Assembly: GCA_030737835.1 (NCBI GenBank)
Contig: CM060847.1
Span: 16,654,656-16,718,655, forward strand
DNA length: 64,000 bases
Direction of reading: 5' to 3'
From: Acorus gramineus
Taxonomy: Eukaryota > Streptophyta > Magnoliopsida > Acorales > Acoraceae
A model generated the notes under the pieces. It saw only the letters and a program-made list of their open reading frames with translations, was not told the origin of the DNA and ran no database searches. Of the stretch, positions 1 through 10,045 are shown piece after piece. The position numbers were made by a program, and so were the translations under genes. How positions within the stretch are numbered: the stretch's first letter is position 1; each line of letters starts with the position of its first letter.

Positions 1-152
1 AGATAAACACAAAAACCTCATTGTCTCAGCATAGTTTTGGTTTCAATTCTCAGAAGTGATCGTATATTATGGCGCAGCCTATCCTCAAAATTCCACATCT
101 ATCCTCATGAAGATGGCAGTCCCAAGCTCAAGGAGACTTGTAAAAAGCTGAT
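1..152. other. Window edge, no gene recognised
   Basis: I see no convincing coding sequence, splice pair or repeat structure. The stretch is the left flank of the TIR element that starts at 162 and supplies its left target-site copy at 153-161. Confidence 0.4.
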
Positions 153-161
153 AACCAGTCC

Positions 162-986
162 ATAGTTTTTAATATCGATCGATATATCAATATATCGGTC
201 GATATATCGATTCGGGCGACGAAATCGCGAAAAATCGATGGTTTCGCGGAGTTTTATCAATAACTTGTTGACGTCATGTCGTCATCATGTCAACGATATA
301 TCGTCGATATTTCGAAAACCAACGATATATCGACGATATATCGTCGGGTTTTTTTTTTAAGTAGAGAAGTAAAGAGAGGTCAGTAAAACACGAAAAATAT
401 CATTATCAAAGAAAATATCTTCTGATCCATTTTTGTAATAAAGTCCAAAACCGAGGGGCATTTCTTCGACATGCCCTATCTGTCCTTTTAAACCCCGTCT
501 CTCACACTCTCGCGACTCCTCTCTCACTCTTATCGTCGGCCATGGCTTCCTCTTCTCTCACTCTTATCGTCGACAGTGCCTCCCTCGCCGGTCTCTTCGA
601 ACGCGCCGGGACTGTCGTGATGGTCGAGGTGTGTTTTTTTTTCTTTTCCGTTTGAGTGCCTATTTTGAGATTGAGAGCTCTGAATTAGGGTTTGAAGATT
701 ATTGTGGGCTTATTAGATAAAAGAACAGTTTTTCCTTTTTTTAATTTAAATTCAGTGTAAATCCTTTCAATTTAAAACATTATTTTTCACAATTTTCTAT
801 CTATTTTTTACTGTTTTTTTAATATCTTAAAATGAAAATTTTCTTATTCATTTTCATTATTTTTCAAATTTTCTATTTGTTTTTTGCTTTTTTATCAGTT
901 TTTTTCCATTTTTTTTCAAAAAAAAAAAAAAAAAACAAAGCCAATCGATATATCGATTGAACCCGAAATTGATATTTAAAACATTG
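162..986. mobile_element. Non-autonomous Mutator-like element, 825 bp, carrying a gene-like fragment
   Basis: A 9-bp direct repeat AACCAGTCC flanks the element (153-161 and 987-995), the TSD length typical of Mutator-like elements. The ends are imperfect inverted repeats: ATAGTTTTTAATATCGAT on the left, and CAATGTTTTAAATATCAAT when the right end is read inward on the other strand. The left arm (about 172-345) is crowded with the self-complementary motif CGATATATCG and variants, and one more copy lies near 945-956. The middle has no transposase. It looks like a promoter and first exon (see 542-628) followed by AT-rich intron-like sequence, so this may be a Pack-MULE. Family assignment rests on TSD length and TIR only. 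Confidence 0.65.
542..628 (+). pseudogene. Coding-like first-exon fragment inside the Mutator-like element
   Basis: A C/T-rich, 5'-UTR-like stretch (about 490-540) leads to ATG at 542. A 29-codon reading frame starts MASSSLTLIVDSASLAGLFE and stops at a plausible splice donor (GAG|GTGTG, 628/629) followed by T-rich intron-like sequence. The base composition differs sharply from the AT-rich surroundings. I do not recognise the protein, and no second exon is found inside the element. The most likely explanation is a captured 5' gene end; a chance frame is possible. Confidence 0.35.
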
Positions 987-995
987 AACCAGTCC

Positions 996-2563
996 CTGAA
1001 TACATTCTTCACTGAAATTAACTTTTTGTTGGCCAGTGACTATTACATTCTGAGAGAGCATAACCTAAACATTAAAGGGGATATTATCTTCAATCTTTTG
1101 ATGTTCCAGGATGTAAAAGCAATTCAGAAAATCACAAATAAAAGGAAGACATTCAATGATTTCTGGATTCTAATTGCTTAGGGATCCTCATTCATCAGTA
1201 GTAACTTCCCATAGATATTGGGCAATGATGATAAACTAATGCTGGGATAATGCCCACCACTGTGATAAGAAGGAAGACTTTCAAGAAAGCAAGATAAAAA
1301 ATACCACTACATAGAGGAAGCATAAGAACAATCCTGAAAAGCAAAAGTTATTCTCTGACCACTGTTCGGTTCAAATAAGACAAATTTATATTACATTTGA
1401 AGGGTCTTAAAATCCATGAGTTGATGAATAAAATGAATATAAATAAAAAATCAGTTGCCATACCATCCAAAATCTTTGAGGACCATGAGTTCGCCACAAA
1501 CCATGCATTAAAAACTATCTACATATTCTGACTTCCCATATGTAATTGCCATTATTCAATTTTTCTGTAAAGATCTGACGCAGAGTTCACCAGTAAAAAC
1601 TAGTCCCTCTAGGTTTGACGGAAATCTATGGCGAACATCAATTTAAATGCCAGTCAATCAATATTTTAATGGCACACAACATAGCTGAATGCCCACGAGT
1701 TCCAATATGACCAGAAATTACATCTACCAGAAGCAAGGAGTTAACAAGTTGTCAAGCATCTCTCAATACATTCACAAGTCAAGCAATCCAACGCGTAGAA
1801 GCAGTAACATAATGCATCCAAAAATAATGTGGAATTTCATTATAGTCAAACTCCACCTCCACCATGAATGACAGTCAAAGACACAAAGAGAAAAATATGA
1901 ATGCATATGGAAAGTATATAGCAACAATAAAGATAATCCATTATAAAAAATTGACCCACTCTCCTTCTTTTGCCTTTGCTCCCACCATTTCAAACCCCAA
2001 ACCTACAAAGTGAATCCACATAGCCTTTCACCATCTTATCCATGGAATCAAAATTGTGTGACCTATATATGTAAGCAATCTCAGCAAATGGACCACCTAA
2101 AAATTAATAGTAACACTCAACAACATAGATATCCAAAGAATAGATTTTTTAAACACCCAATTCAAATCAAAGCACTCATAATTAAAAAAAAAAACTTCAG
2201 CCCCTCAAAAACAAAAGATTCACTCTAAGCACCTACAATCCTATACTCAAATGTATACCCAAATTTAATTTGACTAAAAGTCACCCAAGATTCGAGTAAA
2301 ACACAAAGTGATGGTTAGAGACACACTATATCATATGAAGCTTTTACTCAAATTTTTAGTGAAATTTAGTGAAATTTGGGTATAGGTTTCAGAGCTGGAG
2401 ATGGCCACTAAAACTGCAGGAAAAATAACTCCTTTCACCTCCTACTTCATCAATCCCACAAAACCACCCAAAACCCCCAAAAATCAAGACAAATCGACAA
2501 CTTTTACGAAACCCACAACACTAGAAGGAAAACCCTAAATTCCTTCCAAGTTTTTGTCATTAC
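996..2563. other. AT-rich stretch, no gene recognised
   Basis: Only short frames without family motifs occur here. If the GC-rich block at 2564-2835 is a first exon on the minus strand, this stretch would be its intron or gene body, but I could not find supporting coding exons. Confidence 0.4.
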
Positions 2564-2835
2564 CTGTTCAAGAAGAATTACTGCACCGCTTCAGATGAGC
2601 TCTTCAACGACCCAAATTTCAAATCAATCAGATAGGAACAAAGAGAAGAGGGGTCGCCGGGGATGAGAGGCCACACGCATCGAGCGCCGGAACTCCGGTT
2701 AGTGTGTCGTCGCTTTACACGTGGCGGAGTAAGAGTGGGTGCTTTTTGAGCGCACAAGAGGGGGGGGGGGGAGATGCTGAGCGAGAGTGGTAGCTTTTTG
2801 GGGGGAGGTCCAGTGGTGCTACTACTGCTCACCAC
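2564..2835 (-). other. Possible 5' untranslated exon and promoter of a minus-strand gene
   Basis: The block is GC-rich against AT-rich flanks. On the minus strand it ends at a good splice donor (GAACAG|GTAATG, boundary 2564/2563). A frame here stops 18 nt before that donor, so if it is an exon it is a UTR exon. It contains a G-box-like CACGTG (about 2718) and a G10 run (about 2761-2770). No downstream coding exon was found, so this is tentative. Confidence 0.25.
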
Positions 2836-3309
2836 CTACGAATACGAAGGGGAGTAGATGCACGTCTGCGTCACGGTAGAGAATCAGATATACCCGTCAC
2901 GCGGGGCTTGTAACGGTACGGGTTGTCACGGTCCTTGCGTTTTCTTTGTTTTATAAAGTTTGTCTTTCCGAAAATAAAAAAAAATAATGATTATCACGAC
3001 TCATGAAGTCCCACGAGACCGTATAAATGTTAATACATATTCTATTTTTTATTCTATTTTTATAGCTATTTTAACATTTGGAGTATTAATCGCCTTTTTT
3101 GTGTATTTATAATTAAATTGTTATTTATCTATGATAATCGATCTACTTTTTAGAACACTTTTATTATTTTTAAAAACATCTGACAGTAGATTAGAAAGTC
3201 TTTTTGAATGTTTTTTCAGTCACTTATTTATATATTTAAGTTTTATTGAATTTTCTGTTTAATGTTAAATTATATTTTATTTGCATGTTCTTTCTCTTTT
3301 AATAATCTG
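2836..3309. other. Intergenic, nothing recognised
   Basis: The first 100 bases are GC-richer and may be promoter-like for the block on the left. The rest is AT-rich without repeats or coding signals that I can support. Confidence 0.4.
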
Positions 3310-3654
3310 AAAAAAATCAGCTACATTTGTTTAAACATTTCGGTTTTGGTTGAAATTCAGCTTAATAGCTAAATGTGTGTTAACATCCGAAATTACTTCC
3401 ACTTCAAACTATTTTCAATTTCATATACATTATTGTTAAAAATCAATTACTTTTCAGACAAATCTGAACCTTTTATGCATTTATTTTTTAAAGTCAGTTA
3501 CATTTCATACTAATTTGAATTTTATATGTAATTTTTTCAAAAGTGAGTTGCATTTCATCTTTATATGCATTATATTTTAAATGTTAGTTACATTTAAAAA
3601 TGTAATATTTATAAGCATTATATAACAAAAGTCAGTTACATTCTCAAATGTAAT

Positions 3655-4497
3655 TAAGGGTCCGTTTAAAAACACAGATTGAAAAGTAGCTTTGGGTATA
3701 AAACTGCTTTTTCACATGCTTTTTGACCATGTACTTTTATAGGCTACTTTTTGTATAATCCATTCCAAGAATTACGTTTGTTGCTGATAAAAGAAGTTTG
3801 GTTACAAATCAGGTGTTTAATAAAATCCAAATGTTAGTTTACTAAAATGCTCCAAGTTTTCATCATTTTATCAAACGCAATGAGGGTTTTGTAACATCTC
3901 ACTGCATCACAAACAACTCTCACATCCTCATCCCCCGGCCATGTTTCCCTTCAATTTCACCAATCGTTCATCAATCCGACGACTTTCAGCCACTCGCTGG
4001 TACCAACCTCTCCAATAACTTCTGTCGGGTCCTTTCAACATCACCTGTGATGTGGATGGAACTTTTGTCCAGCGACAGATGATGATCTTTTCGTCGGCGC
4101 CAACTGTGCTTTGTGTTATCGAAGCTACAAAATGAAGAAAAGGGGGAACCAAACGGTGGTTTTTCCATGGTGGTTTCTGGGGTTTTGAAGAGAAGGGGGA
4201 ACCAAATGAAGGGTTGGAGTGAGAGAGACACGTGTATTATCACTTATAAACCCCGATAATAGTTGGGTTTCTTCATGGGTAAAAGTGTCATTAGGTGGAC
4301 CAGTTGTTGCTTTGGAACACCATGATTCCCAGAAAGCATATATTGTCTGCTTTATTGCACATGGATTTCAAGGCAACATTTCATCTGAATCAACCCATTG
4401 CTTTTCAATTAATTGAGAGTGTTTGGAAACTCGTCGGTAGCTTGTTGACCAACTCAAAATCAAAATCTACCCGAAATGGGTTTCCAAACAGATACTA
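3655..4497. mobile_element. hAT-like non-autonomous TIR element, 843 bp
   Basis: Left end TAAGGGTCCGTTTAAAAAC; right end read inward TAGTATCTGTTTGGAAAC. It is flanked by 8-bp near-identical repeats AATGTAAT (3647-3654) and AATGTGAT (4498-4505), the TSD length of hAT elements. It sits inside the TCAGTTACATTT array and so is younger than it. No transposase frame is present. The C/T-rich middle (about 3900-4230) has short frames on both strands but nothing recognisable. Confidence 0.6.
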
Positions 4498-4865
4498 AAT
4501 GTGATACATCTTTATGATTTGAAAGTCAGTTACAATTTAAAATGTAATTGAATGTTTAGTGCATTATATTTTGTAAGCCAAACTTTTTATCTGATCTTAG
4601 TAAAATTATGGGTACTGTAATTTTATACTGAGAAATCTCTTTACATTTAGTTATACAATTTTAAAATATACAATTTTATCCTACAACAATTTTAAATTGA
4701 ATGTTATACAATTGAAAGCATTTAATATGTTAGGTATTAAACAAAATATGCATACTAAAATCAGTTACAAGAGCCCAACATTCAATTACATCTCATACAT
4801 TATAAAACATACATTCCTTCATTGTCAGTTACATTTTAAAAAAGTAAGTTATATTCTACAATTCT

Positions 4866-5099
4866 TAGTTATATTTAACAAAAAGTCAGTTACATTTATT
4901 AAAAGTCAGTTACATTATTTTATTTTTTATCAGTTACATATACAATTAATGAATGATCCATATACATCATGACATACATGTATAGTTATATTTAACAAAA
5001 AGTCAGTTACATTTATTAAAAGTCAGTTACATTATTTTATTTTTTATCAATTACATATACAATTAATGAATTATCCATATACATCATGACATACATGTA
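4866..5099. repeat. Tandem duplication, 2 x 117 bp
   Basis: Units 4866-4982 and 4983-5099 differ at only two positions that I can see (CAGTTACAT/CAATTACAT and GAATGATCC/GAATTATCC). Each unit itself contains three copies of the TCAGTTACATT motif, so the duplication is a young higher-order event within an older array. Confidence 0.85.
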
Positions 5100-5225
5100 T
5101 AGAACATTTACCAAAAGTCAGCTATATTCAACAAAAAGTCAATTATATTCTCGAATTGTCAGTGTTTTATAGCAAAAAGTAAGTTACATTTACCAAAAGT
5201 TAGATACATTATTTTTTTATAGCAA

Positions 5226-5718
5226 CATATATATTGCTATATAATTACATTCATCAAAACGTGGAGGTAGAGATCGGAGGAGGTGGAATCCGAAGGAGGG
5301 TTGGAAAGGTAATTGAACCACCTCTTATATAATAAAGGGCAACAAGAGGAATCTAGGGGTGGTGACGTCGGTCGCCGGAAATGAGCAAGTGGCCAAAATA
5401 ATTTTTTAAGTGGTGTATATTTATAAAAGAAATGGTTGAATTTTTTTCAAAAAGGTGAGATGTGTTTCGGGAGGAGGAAAACGTGGGGGTATTAAGTGAA
5501 AGGTAGTATTGTATTTTTATCTTTTTAACTTTTTGAAAATGTCAAACAAACAACCAATGAGAAAACGCCACCTAATGAGGCATATGAGTAGGGCCTAAAA
5601 ATTGGGGCCTGTGTAGCAAAACTCAAAAAAAATTATAAGGTTGTGCTTTGTTCGATGGAATGCTGATTTTAAGTGATGATTTATAAATGTAGAAATTATA
5701 TTAAAGTCTTTTTGAAAT
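5226..5718. other. Intergenic, nothing recognised
   Basis: AT-rich sequence with a GC-richer patch at about 5260-5380 on the plus strand. No gene, RNA or repeat boundary could be supported. Confidence 0.4.
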
Positions 5719-6265
5719 GAGAGAAACTATCTCCCCATACTAAGTTGCCAAACCCATCACCCAAAAAATTTTGGGTGGTGGGCTTGGCAAGTTGGGAGAA
5801 AAAAGGGGCAAAAATAGAGAAGAGGTTGATAGAGAGAGAGGAGGGTCGCGGCCAAAGGCAACGGCTAGAGGAGGCAGCGGGGTAGCGACGATGATCGGAG
5901 AACAGCGGAGAGGTAGCAGAATAGAGAGAGAAAGGAAGAAAAAAAGAGGGAGAGGAGAAAAGGAGAGAGAGAGAGAGGGGGGGGGAAGTATCAGCTGCGC
6001 CACCCTATCCCTCCCTCTTCGCCCATCGCACCTGTCCCTCTTTCTCTCTCTTTGTCTCTCTACTCCGCCACCTATCCGGCATCCTCCGGCCGCTACAGCA
6101 ATCCAGCCTTCTTCAATTGCCTCCACCCGACCTCTACCCTCTTCTCTCTCTCTTTATCTCTTCCTCTTCTCTTTCTTTTACCCTGCTAGCCTCTCCTCTC
6201 CAAACTAGCCAATATTTGGGTGGTCGGTTCTGGTTTGACAACTTGGTAGGAGAGATAGTTGCACC
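5719..6265. mobile_element. Mutator-like non-autonomous element, 547 bp
   Basis: It is flanked by an exact 9-bp repeat TTTTGAAAT (5710-5718, 6266-6274). The inverted ends are AACTATCTCCCC...CTAAGTTGCCAAACC on the left and AACTATCTCTCCTACCAAGTTGTCAAACC when the right end is read inward. The interior is a purine-rich then pyrimidine-rich block (GAGAGG repeats to about 5990, then CTCTCT repeats), which gives long but low-complexity frames on both strands that I do not accept as genes. Confidence 0.7.
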
Positions 6266-6280
6266 TTTTGAAATTGAAAG

Positions 6281-6794
6281 TAGGGATGGCAACACGACAA
6301 GTTTGGCCAATCTCAATCTTAAGCCCGCAAACAAAATCTTATGACAAACCTGTGACGGGTTTGATTATCCATCCTCACAGACCTTTAAAGAACCCACACC
6401 TATCTCATTCCATCCCATTTATAAGAGAATGGAATTAAAAATCCCAATTTTTAAATATTTTTAATGTTTTTTTATTCTTTTTTATATTATAAACTAAATA
6501 ATTATGTTCACCCATTATGTTATATAATATTACTTAATACATGCTTAGATATCTTATCAGATAATAATAATATATACTAGGTTAGTTTTATTTATATATC
6601 ATATTATGATATAAGTGGTTTAAACAGGGTATAACAAGGAGGGGCTAGTTTTACACTTGAGTCACAAACTCATCCCATAATTTCATCGGGTTGAGACGGG
6701 TTGCGTTCAAATTTAATATTTAGATGATCAAATCGATTCCAATAAGGTTGGGTGGTGGCGGGTTTTCCATTTATCCCACCCACTGCCATCCCTA
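6281..6794. mobile_element. hAT-like MITE, 514 bp
   Basis: Perfect 11-bp terminal inverted repeats TAGGGATGGCA / TGCCATCCCTA. The flanking 8-mers ATTGAAAG (6273-6280) and ATTGAGCG (6795-6802) match at 6 of 8 positions, consistent with an aged hAT TSD. The left TSD overlaps by 2 bp the right TSD of the element at 5719-6265. No coding content. Confidence 0.6.
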
Positions 6795-6802
6795 ATTGAG
6801 CG

Positions 6803-7344
6803 GATGTTTGAAATGCTGTGTTTCTTATGGCTTTACTTTAATAATTATATATTATAAATTATAATTTATACATTATAATTTTTTTTTTGTTTGATAAACA
6901 GTAGACATGTTTGTTATAACTAATAAAAAAAAACATTAATAGATGTTTGTTAGATGAAGCTGAAAAAAAAAATTGCTATGTAATTGTTAAAAACACTCCT
7001 AGTAGGGTAGTATGCATGTTTGGGAAGAGGAGAGGAAGAGTTTAGGAGGAGATAAAATAAAATTTATCTTGAATAAAAAAAGTTAAAGGCATCAAAGGTA
7101 ACTACTATACTTAGATCCATCACATTATATGGAATTACTATTTTTTTTATTTTTCAAAAAAAAAATATTAGTGTAACTATAACAATATATCTTTCAATAG
7201 TCAATTGTGAGTGCTGCAGGTAACAAAGAACTAAAGCATTCTTCTTCCCTTAACCTAAAAGCCCACCATGCCTTCAAAATGTTGACACTAAACTCTTTAC
7301 AAAAACAAACACAACCACACCCCCTCTCCCCCAATCCCCCATCC
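6803..7344. other. AT-rich flank downstream of the first POB1-like gene
   Basis: Contains A/T tracts and palindromic AT stretches (about 6840-6880). It should include the 3' UTR of the minus-strand gene ending at 7345. No other gene seen. Confidence 0.4.
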
Positions 7345-8949
7345 TCACTGCTGCTGCCCCTGCCTCAACAATCCCAGCTCCACCCGCAGATGGAACACGC
7401 CGTCGACAAAGTAAGAGCTGTTATTCGCCATAAAATCCACCCAGTGGACTCTAAATATATCCGGCTCCGCGCATTTCTCCCCATTCTTGAACTCGCATTG
7501 CACCGCCCTATTGCTCATGAATTCCCCGTCCAGCGTCATCCTCACCGCCGATTCAACCTCCCATTTCCCGCCTACAGTTCCTCCCCACTTCGTCACCGAC
7601 AAGAAGACCGCAAAGAAACTCGTCGATTGATCGGTGGACATGTAGTGTCCAAAAACAAGGTAGAAGGCATGCGCGCGCAACCGAAAGATTTCGGACCGCA
7701 TTTTCTCGGTCCTTTTGAGGCGCGCCAATTCCTCCCTCTTCAGCTCCAAGTAAACAATGCAATGCGGACGAGGCCTCTCCAGCTCGATAACCTTCACGGG
7801 TCGGTTCCGATACGAACGCGCCACATAGAACCGATCATTGCCTGTGTCGACGAGGATGCGCTGCTGCATGTGGGAATTCGGCGCGGCCTTGTAGAAGAGC
7901 GCGTCGATGACCGCTTCCGAGACGAGCTCCTTATCGATGTTGTCTCCGCATTTCACGATTTCCCTCAGCTTCTCCCAGCTCATGTGAGGCATCCGAACGA
8001 GGCGCGCAAGGTTCGAGCCGAGGATCCTGCGCCGCTCCTCCCTCTCCGGGTACTTCTCGCGCGCCCACTCGACGACGGTGCTATAGACTTCGTCTTCCGA
8101 CGCGACGTTGAGGTTGTCCCTCCAGAGGAGGGCCTCAACCAACGGGAGTGGGAGCTTCGCCATCTCGCTGCGGAGGTCGGTCACGTCCTTGAATCGCGCG
8201 GACACCACCTCCATCACCGCGTCCATCAGCGGCCTGACCTCCTCGCGCGCTAATACACTATGCGGGAGCCCGAGATACGTCGAAGCGGACTCCTCCGTCA
8301 TCGGCGAGGAATCGCGGAGCAGGACCGAGCAGTGGCGGATGCACGAGGCGACGTCGAATTTGTCCGCCGCCCTCAGCACGTCCAAGACGGCGGAAGGGGA
8401 CTCGACCGTCTCGCGCGAGAGATGTCCCGCGTAAGCGAAGTACAGCAATTCCATGACCGCGGCTTCCTCTGATGCGTCGACGCGTAACACCGTCGCGGAG
8501 TGTTTGTTGAGAGACTCGCGCATGCCGTTGGAGAAGAGGTTGTAAAAGAAGGGGCTTTTGGCGGCTAAGATTGCCGAATTCACGTGCAGAGTGACGGCTC
8601 TCAAACGCTTCTCTTCTTGTTTGGGTCTCCACCACCACCGGCTCTGCCGGACCTCTTCGACATCGGATGGGGCATCGGACGGCGACCCAGAGTCGGTGAT
8701 CTCGAGACGGAGGGTGCGGTCTGAGAAATCGATGTTGTTGAAGGCGAATTGGAAGCTCTGGCCGGAGGAGGCGTCGGTAGGTCTGTGGGAGATGGAAGGA
8801 TTGGGTGGTTCTGTTTTGGTCTCTGGGTCACTGGAGAAGAAATTAGGGACCCATCTGAAGAGGAGAAGTAGATACTTGATTGCTCCCATGGAGTGATTGA
8901 AAAGCTTTCCTCTCCAAGATGGTTGCTCTTCATCTACTTCATTGTCCAT
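7345..8949 (-). CDS. BTB-BACK protein, POB1/LRB-like (copy 1, intact)
   Basis: 534 residues in one uninterrupted exon from an ATG at 8949. A basic N-terminal stretch with a hydrophobic run (about 25-37) precedes the conserved FAFNNIDFSDRTLRLEI segment (68-84). The BTB/POZ fold spans about 115-213 (HVNSAILAAKSPFFYNLFSN; VLDVLRAADKFDVASCIRHC) and the BACK domain about 215-355 (ASEDEVY...EWAREKYPEREERRRIL). A POB1-type C-terminal region follows (PHCIVYLELKREE; FHLRVEL near the end). POB1/LRB proteins are nuclear BTB adaptors that recruit substrates to CUL3 E3 ligases; Arabidopsis LRB1/2 act in red-light signalling. Being intronless fits an old retrocopy or intron loss, but no poly(A) remnant is visible. 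Substrate is unknown. Confidence 0.9.
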   Translation of the reverse strand: MDNEVDEEQPSWRGKLFNHSMGAIKYLLLLFRWVPNFFSSDPETKTEPPNPSISHRPTDASSGQSFQFAFNNIDFSDRTLRLEITDSGSPSDAPSDVEEVRQSRWWWRPKQEEKRLRAVTLHVNSAILAAKSPFFYNLFSNGMRESLNKHSATVLRVDASEEAAVMELLYFAYAGHLSRETVESPSAVLDVLRAADKFDVASCIRHCSVLLRDSSPMTEESASTYLGLPHSVLAREEVRPLMDAVMEVVSARFKDVTDLRSEMAKLPLPLVEALLWRDNLNVASEDEVYSTVVEWAREKYPEREERRRILGSNLARLVRMPHMSWEKLREIVKCGDNIDKELVSEAVIDALFYKAAPNSHMQQRILVDTGNDRFYVARSYRNRPVKVIELERPRPHCIVYLELKREELARLKRTEKMRSEIFRLRAHAFYLVFGHYMSTDQSTSFFAVFLSVTKWGGTVGGKWEVESAVRMTLDGEFMSNRAVQCEFKNGEKCAEPDIFRVHWVDFMANNSSYFVDGVFHLRVELGLLRQGQQQ

Positions 8950-8956
8950 TGTTGGG

Positions 8957-8976
8957 TTTTTTTTTTTTTTTTTTTT
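8957..8976 (-). other. A20 tract just upstream of the POB1-like start codon
   Basis: On the gene strand 20 consecutive A lie 7 nt before the ATG. Copy 2 has an A14 tract at the same place (20166-20179). It would sit in the 5' leader of the mRNA. Confidence 0.8.
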
Positions 8977-9070
8977 CAGGGGGTTGACATTCGGAGTTCT
9001 GTTTCATAATGTGAAAGGTGTTGTCGTTGTCGATCTTTCTAAAAGATTCCTATCATATCGGCCAGCTTTC

Positions 9071-9759
9071 GGGGGGCTTTATTTCCACCCCTTATGTTAT
9101 TCAACCCACCCCTTTAAATGAGAATCTATTTTTTTTTTTTAATGGGGAGCAAACCCACCCATGAGAACTTACCATCCACGCCGACAACTACCTCCTCGAC
9201 TGCGGCGCACCATCCGCTCCGAGCCCCAGTCCTCCTTCCACTCCACCTTCGTCGCATCACCGCCACCCCCTCTGACTCCCCTCAATCCTTCCCCTCCCAT
9301 CATCATTGCCCACTTCGTCCTCATCGCCGAGTCTCTTCCGCCCCCTCCCTCGTCCTCTCCATCCCCCGGTCCCCCATCAGTAGAAACCAAACATCACCTC
9401 AATCGGTCAAGTCAAGGAAGGAACGACGATCCCATTGTCATCACCTTGAATCCGTCGAAGCAATCCGTCCATTGCTATCCCGATCATCCTCCGGCACATC
9501 GCGAGCGACGCCTCCTCGCTGATCCTCTTTGGCACCGCGACGGAGGGTCTTGCAGAGACGCGATGGAGGTGAAGCTCTTCCGCCAAGATTGGCCCGTGTC
9601 TGAACACCGACGTCTCTTCCTCCCACGGCGGCGACGAACGACAACGTGGGATTTGTGAGTTAAACATCGGGATGGGTTCCTCCCCATTAAAAAAAAAAAA
9701 AAGATTTTTAATTCGAAGGGGTGGGTTAAATAACATAAGGGGTTGAAATAAAGGTCCCC
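9071..9759. mobile_element. Mutator-like element, 689 bp, long TIRs, GC-rich cargo
   Basis: Flanked by 9-bp CCAGCTTTC (9062-9070) and CCAGCTGTC (9760-9768). TIRs of about 45 bp align well: left GGGGGGCTTTATTTCCACCCC then TTATGTTATTCAACCCACCCC; right read inward GGGGACCTTTATTTCAACCCC then TTATGTTATTTAACCCACCCC. The homologous upstream region of POB1-like copy 2 reads CCAGCTTTCCCACTGC, an empty site that confirms both borders. The interior (about 9170-9660) is GC-rich and coding-like. It therefore inserted about 120 bp upstream of copy 1's start after the gene duplication. Confidence 0.85.
9170..9660 (-). pseudogene. Coding-like GC-rich cargo of the Mutator-like element
   Basis: Frames are open on both strands. 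The minus-strand frame at 9407-9772 contains EETSVFRHGPILAEELHLHR and further hydrophilic sequence, and reads more like ordinary protein than the proline-rich plus-strand frame (9161-9658). I recognise neither. A captured host exon (Pack-MULE) is the best guess; low-complexity C-rich DNA with chance frames is the alternative. Confidence 0.3.
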
Positions 9760-10045
9760 CCAGCTGTCCCACTGCTTTTCACGTAGGTAGTGATGGGATA
9801 TATTATAAATTGTTCGTGCGTGAAAAATATACGTGTGTGATATAATTTTAAAATATGTATAATGTTGTAAACTAAATAGAATATGATATCTAAGAGTATA
9901 TAAACAAATAACATAAGTATATAGAGAAGAGAAGTAAAGAGAGATTTCTTATTCAATATTTGTTGGTTGATGGAATACAAGAGAAACCCCTCTATTTATA
10001 GGGTGCATAGAGGAATCCCAAAGGTGAGGAGTTACAAGTCTATAG

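Larger units (their letters stand above)
3310..5225. repeat. Degenerate array of the motif (A)AAGTCAGTTACATTTA
   Basis: More than 15 recognisable copies of TCAGTTACATT or close variants (TCAATTACAT, TAAGTTACATT, TCAGCTATATT) all lie in the same orientation. Examples start near 3494, 3631, 4526, 4823, 4886, 4907, 5003, 5024, 5118 and 5180. Spacing is often about 20-25 bp. The array is split by the TIR element at 3655-4497, because the motif resumes directly after its right target-site copy. Part of it (4866-5099) has been duplicated as a larger unit. No coding potential. Confidence 0.7.

Noticed and set aside
3310-5225. Regularly spaced short repeats reminiscent of a CRISPR array
   Set aside because: Eukaryotic context, repeats are degenerate, spacing is irregular and there are no distinct spacers or cas genes.
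5740-6208. Long frames on both strands (128 and 145 codons)
   Set aside because: They are low-complexity GAGAGG/CTCTCC translations inside a TIR element with confirmed 9-bp TSD.
7207-8253. 348-codon plus-strand frame over the first POB1-like gene
   Set aside because: It is the GC-rich shadow of the conserved BTB-BACK gene on the other strand; similar shadows occur over copy 2 and over the GRAS gene.
9118-9658. Proline-rich plus-strand frames as an independent gene
   Set aside because: They lie wholly within the 689-bp Mutator-like element and cross no recognisable domain; kept only as possible captured cargo.
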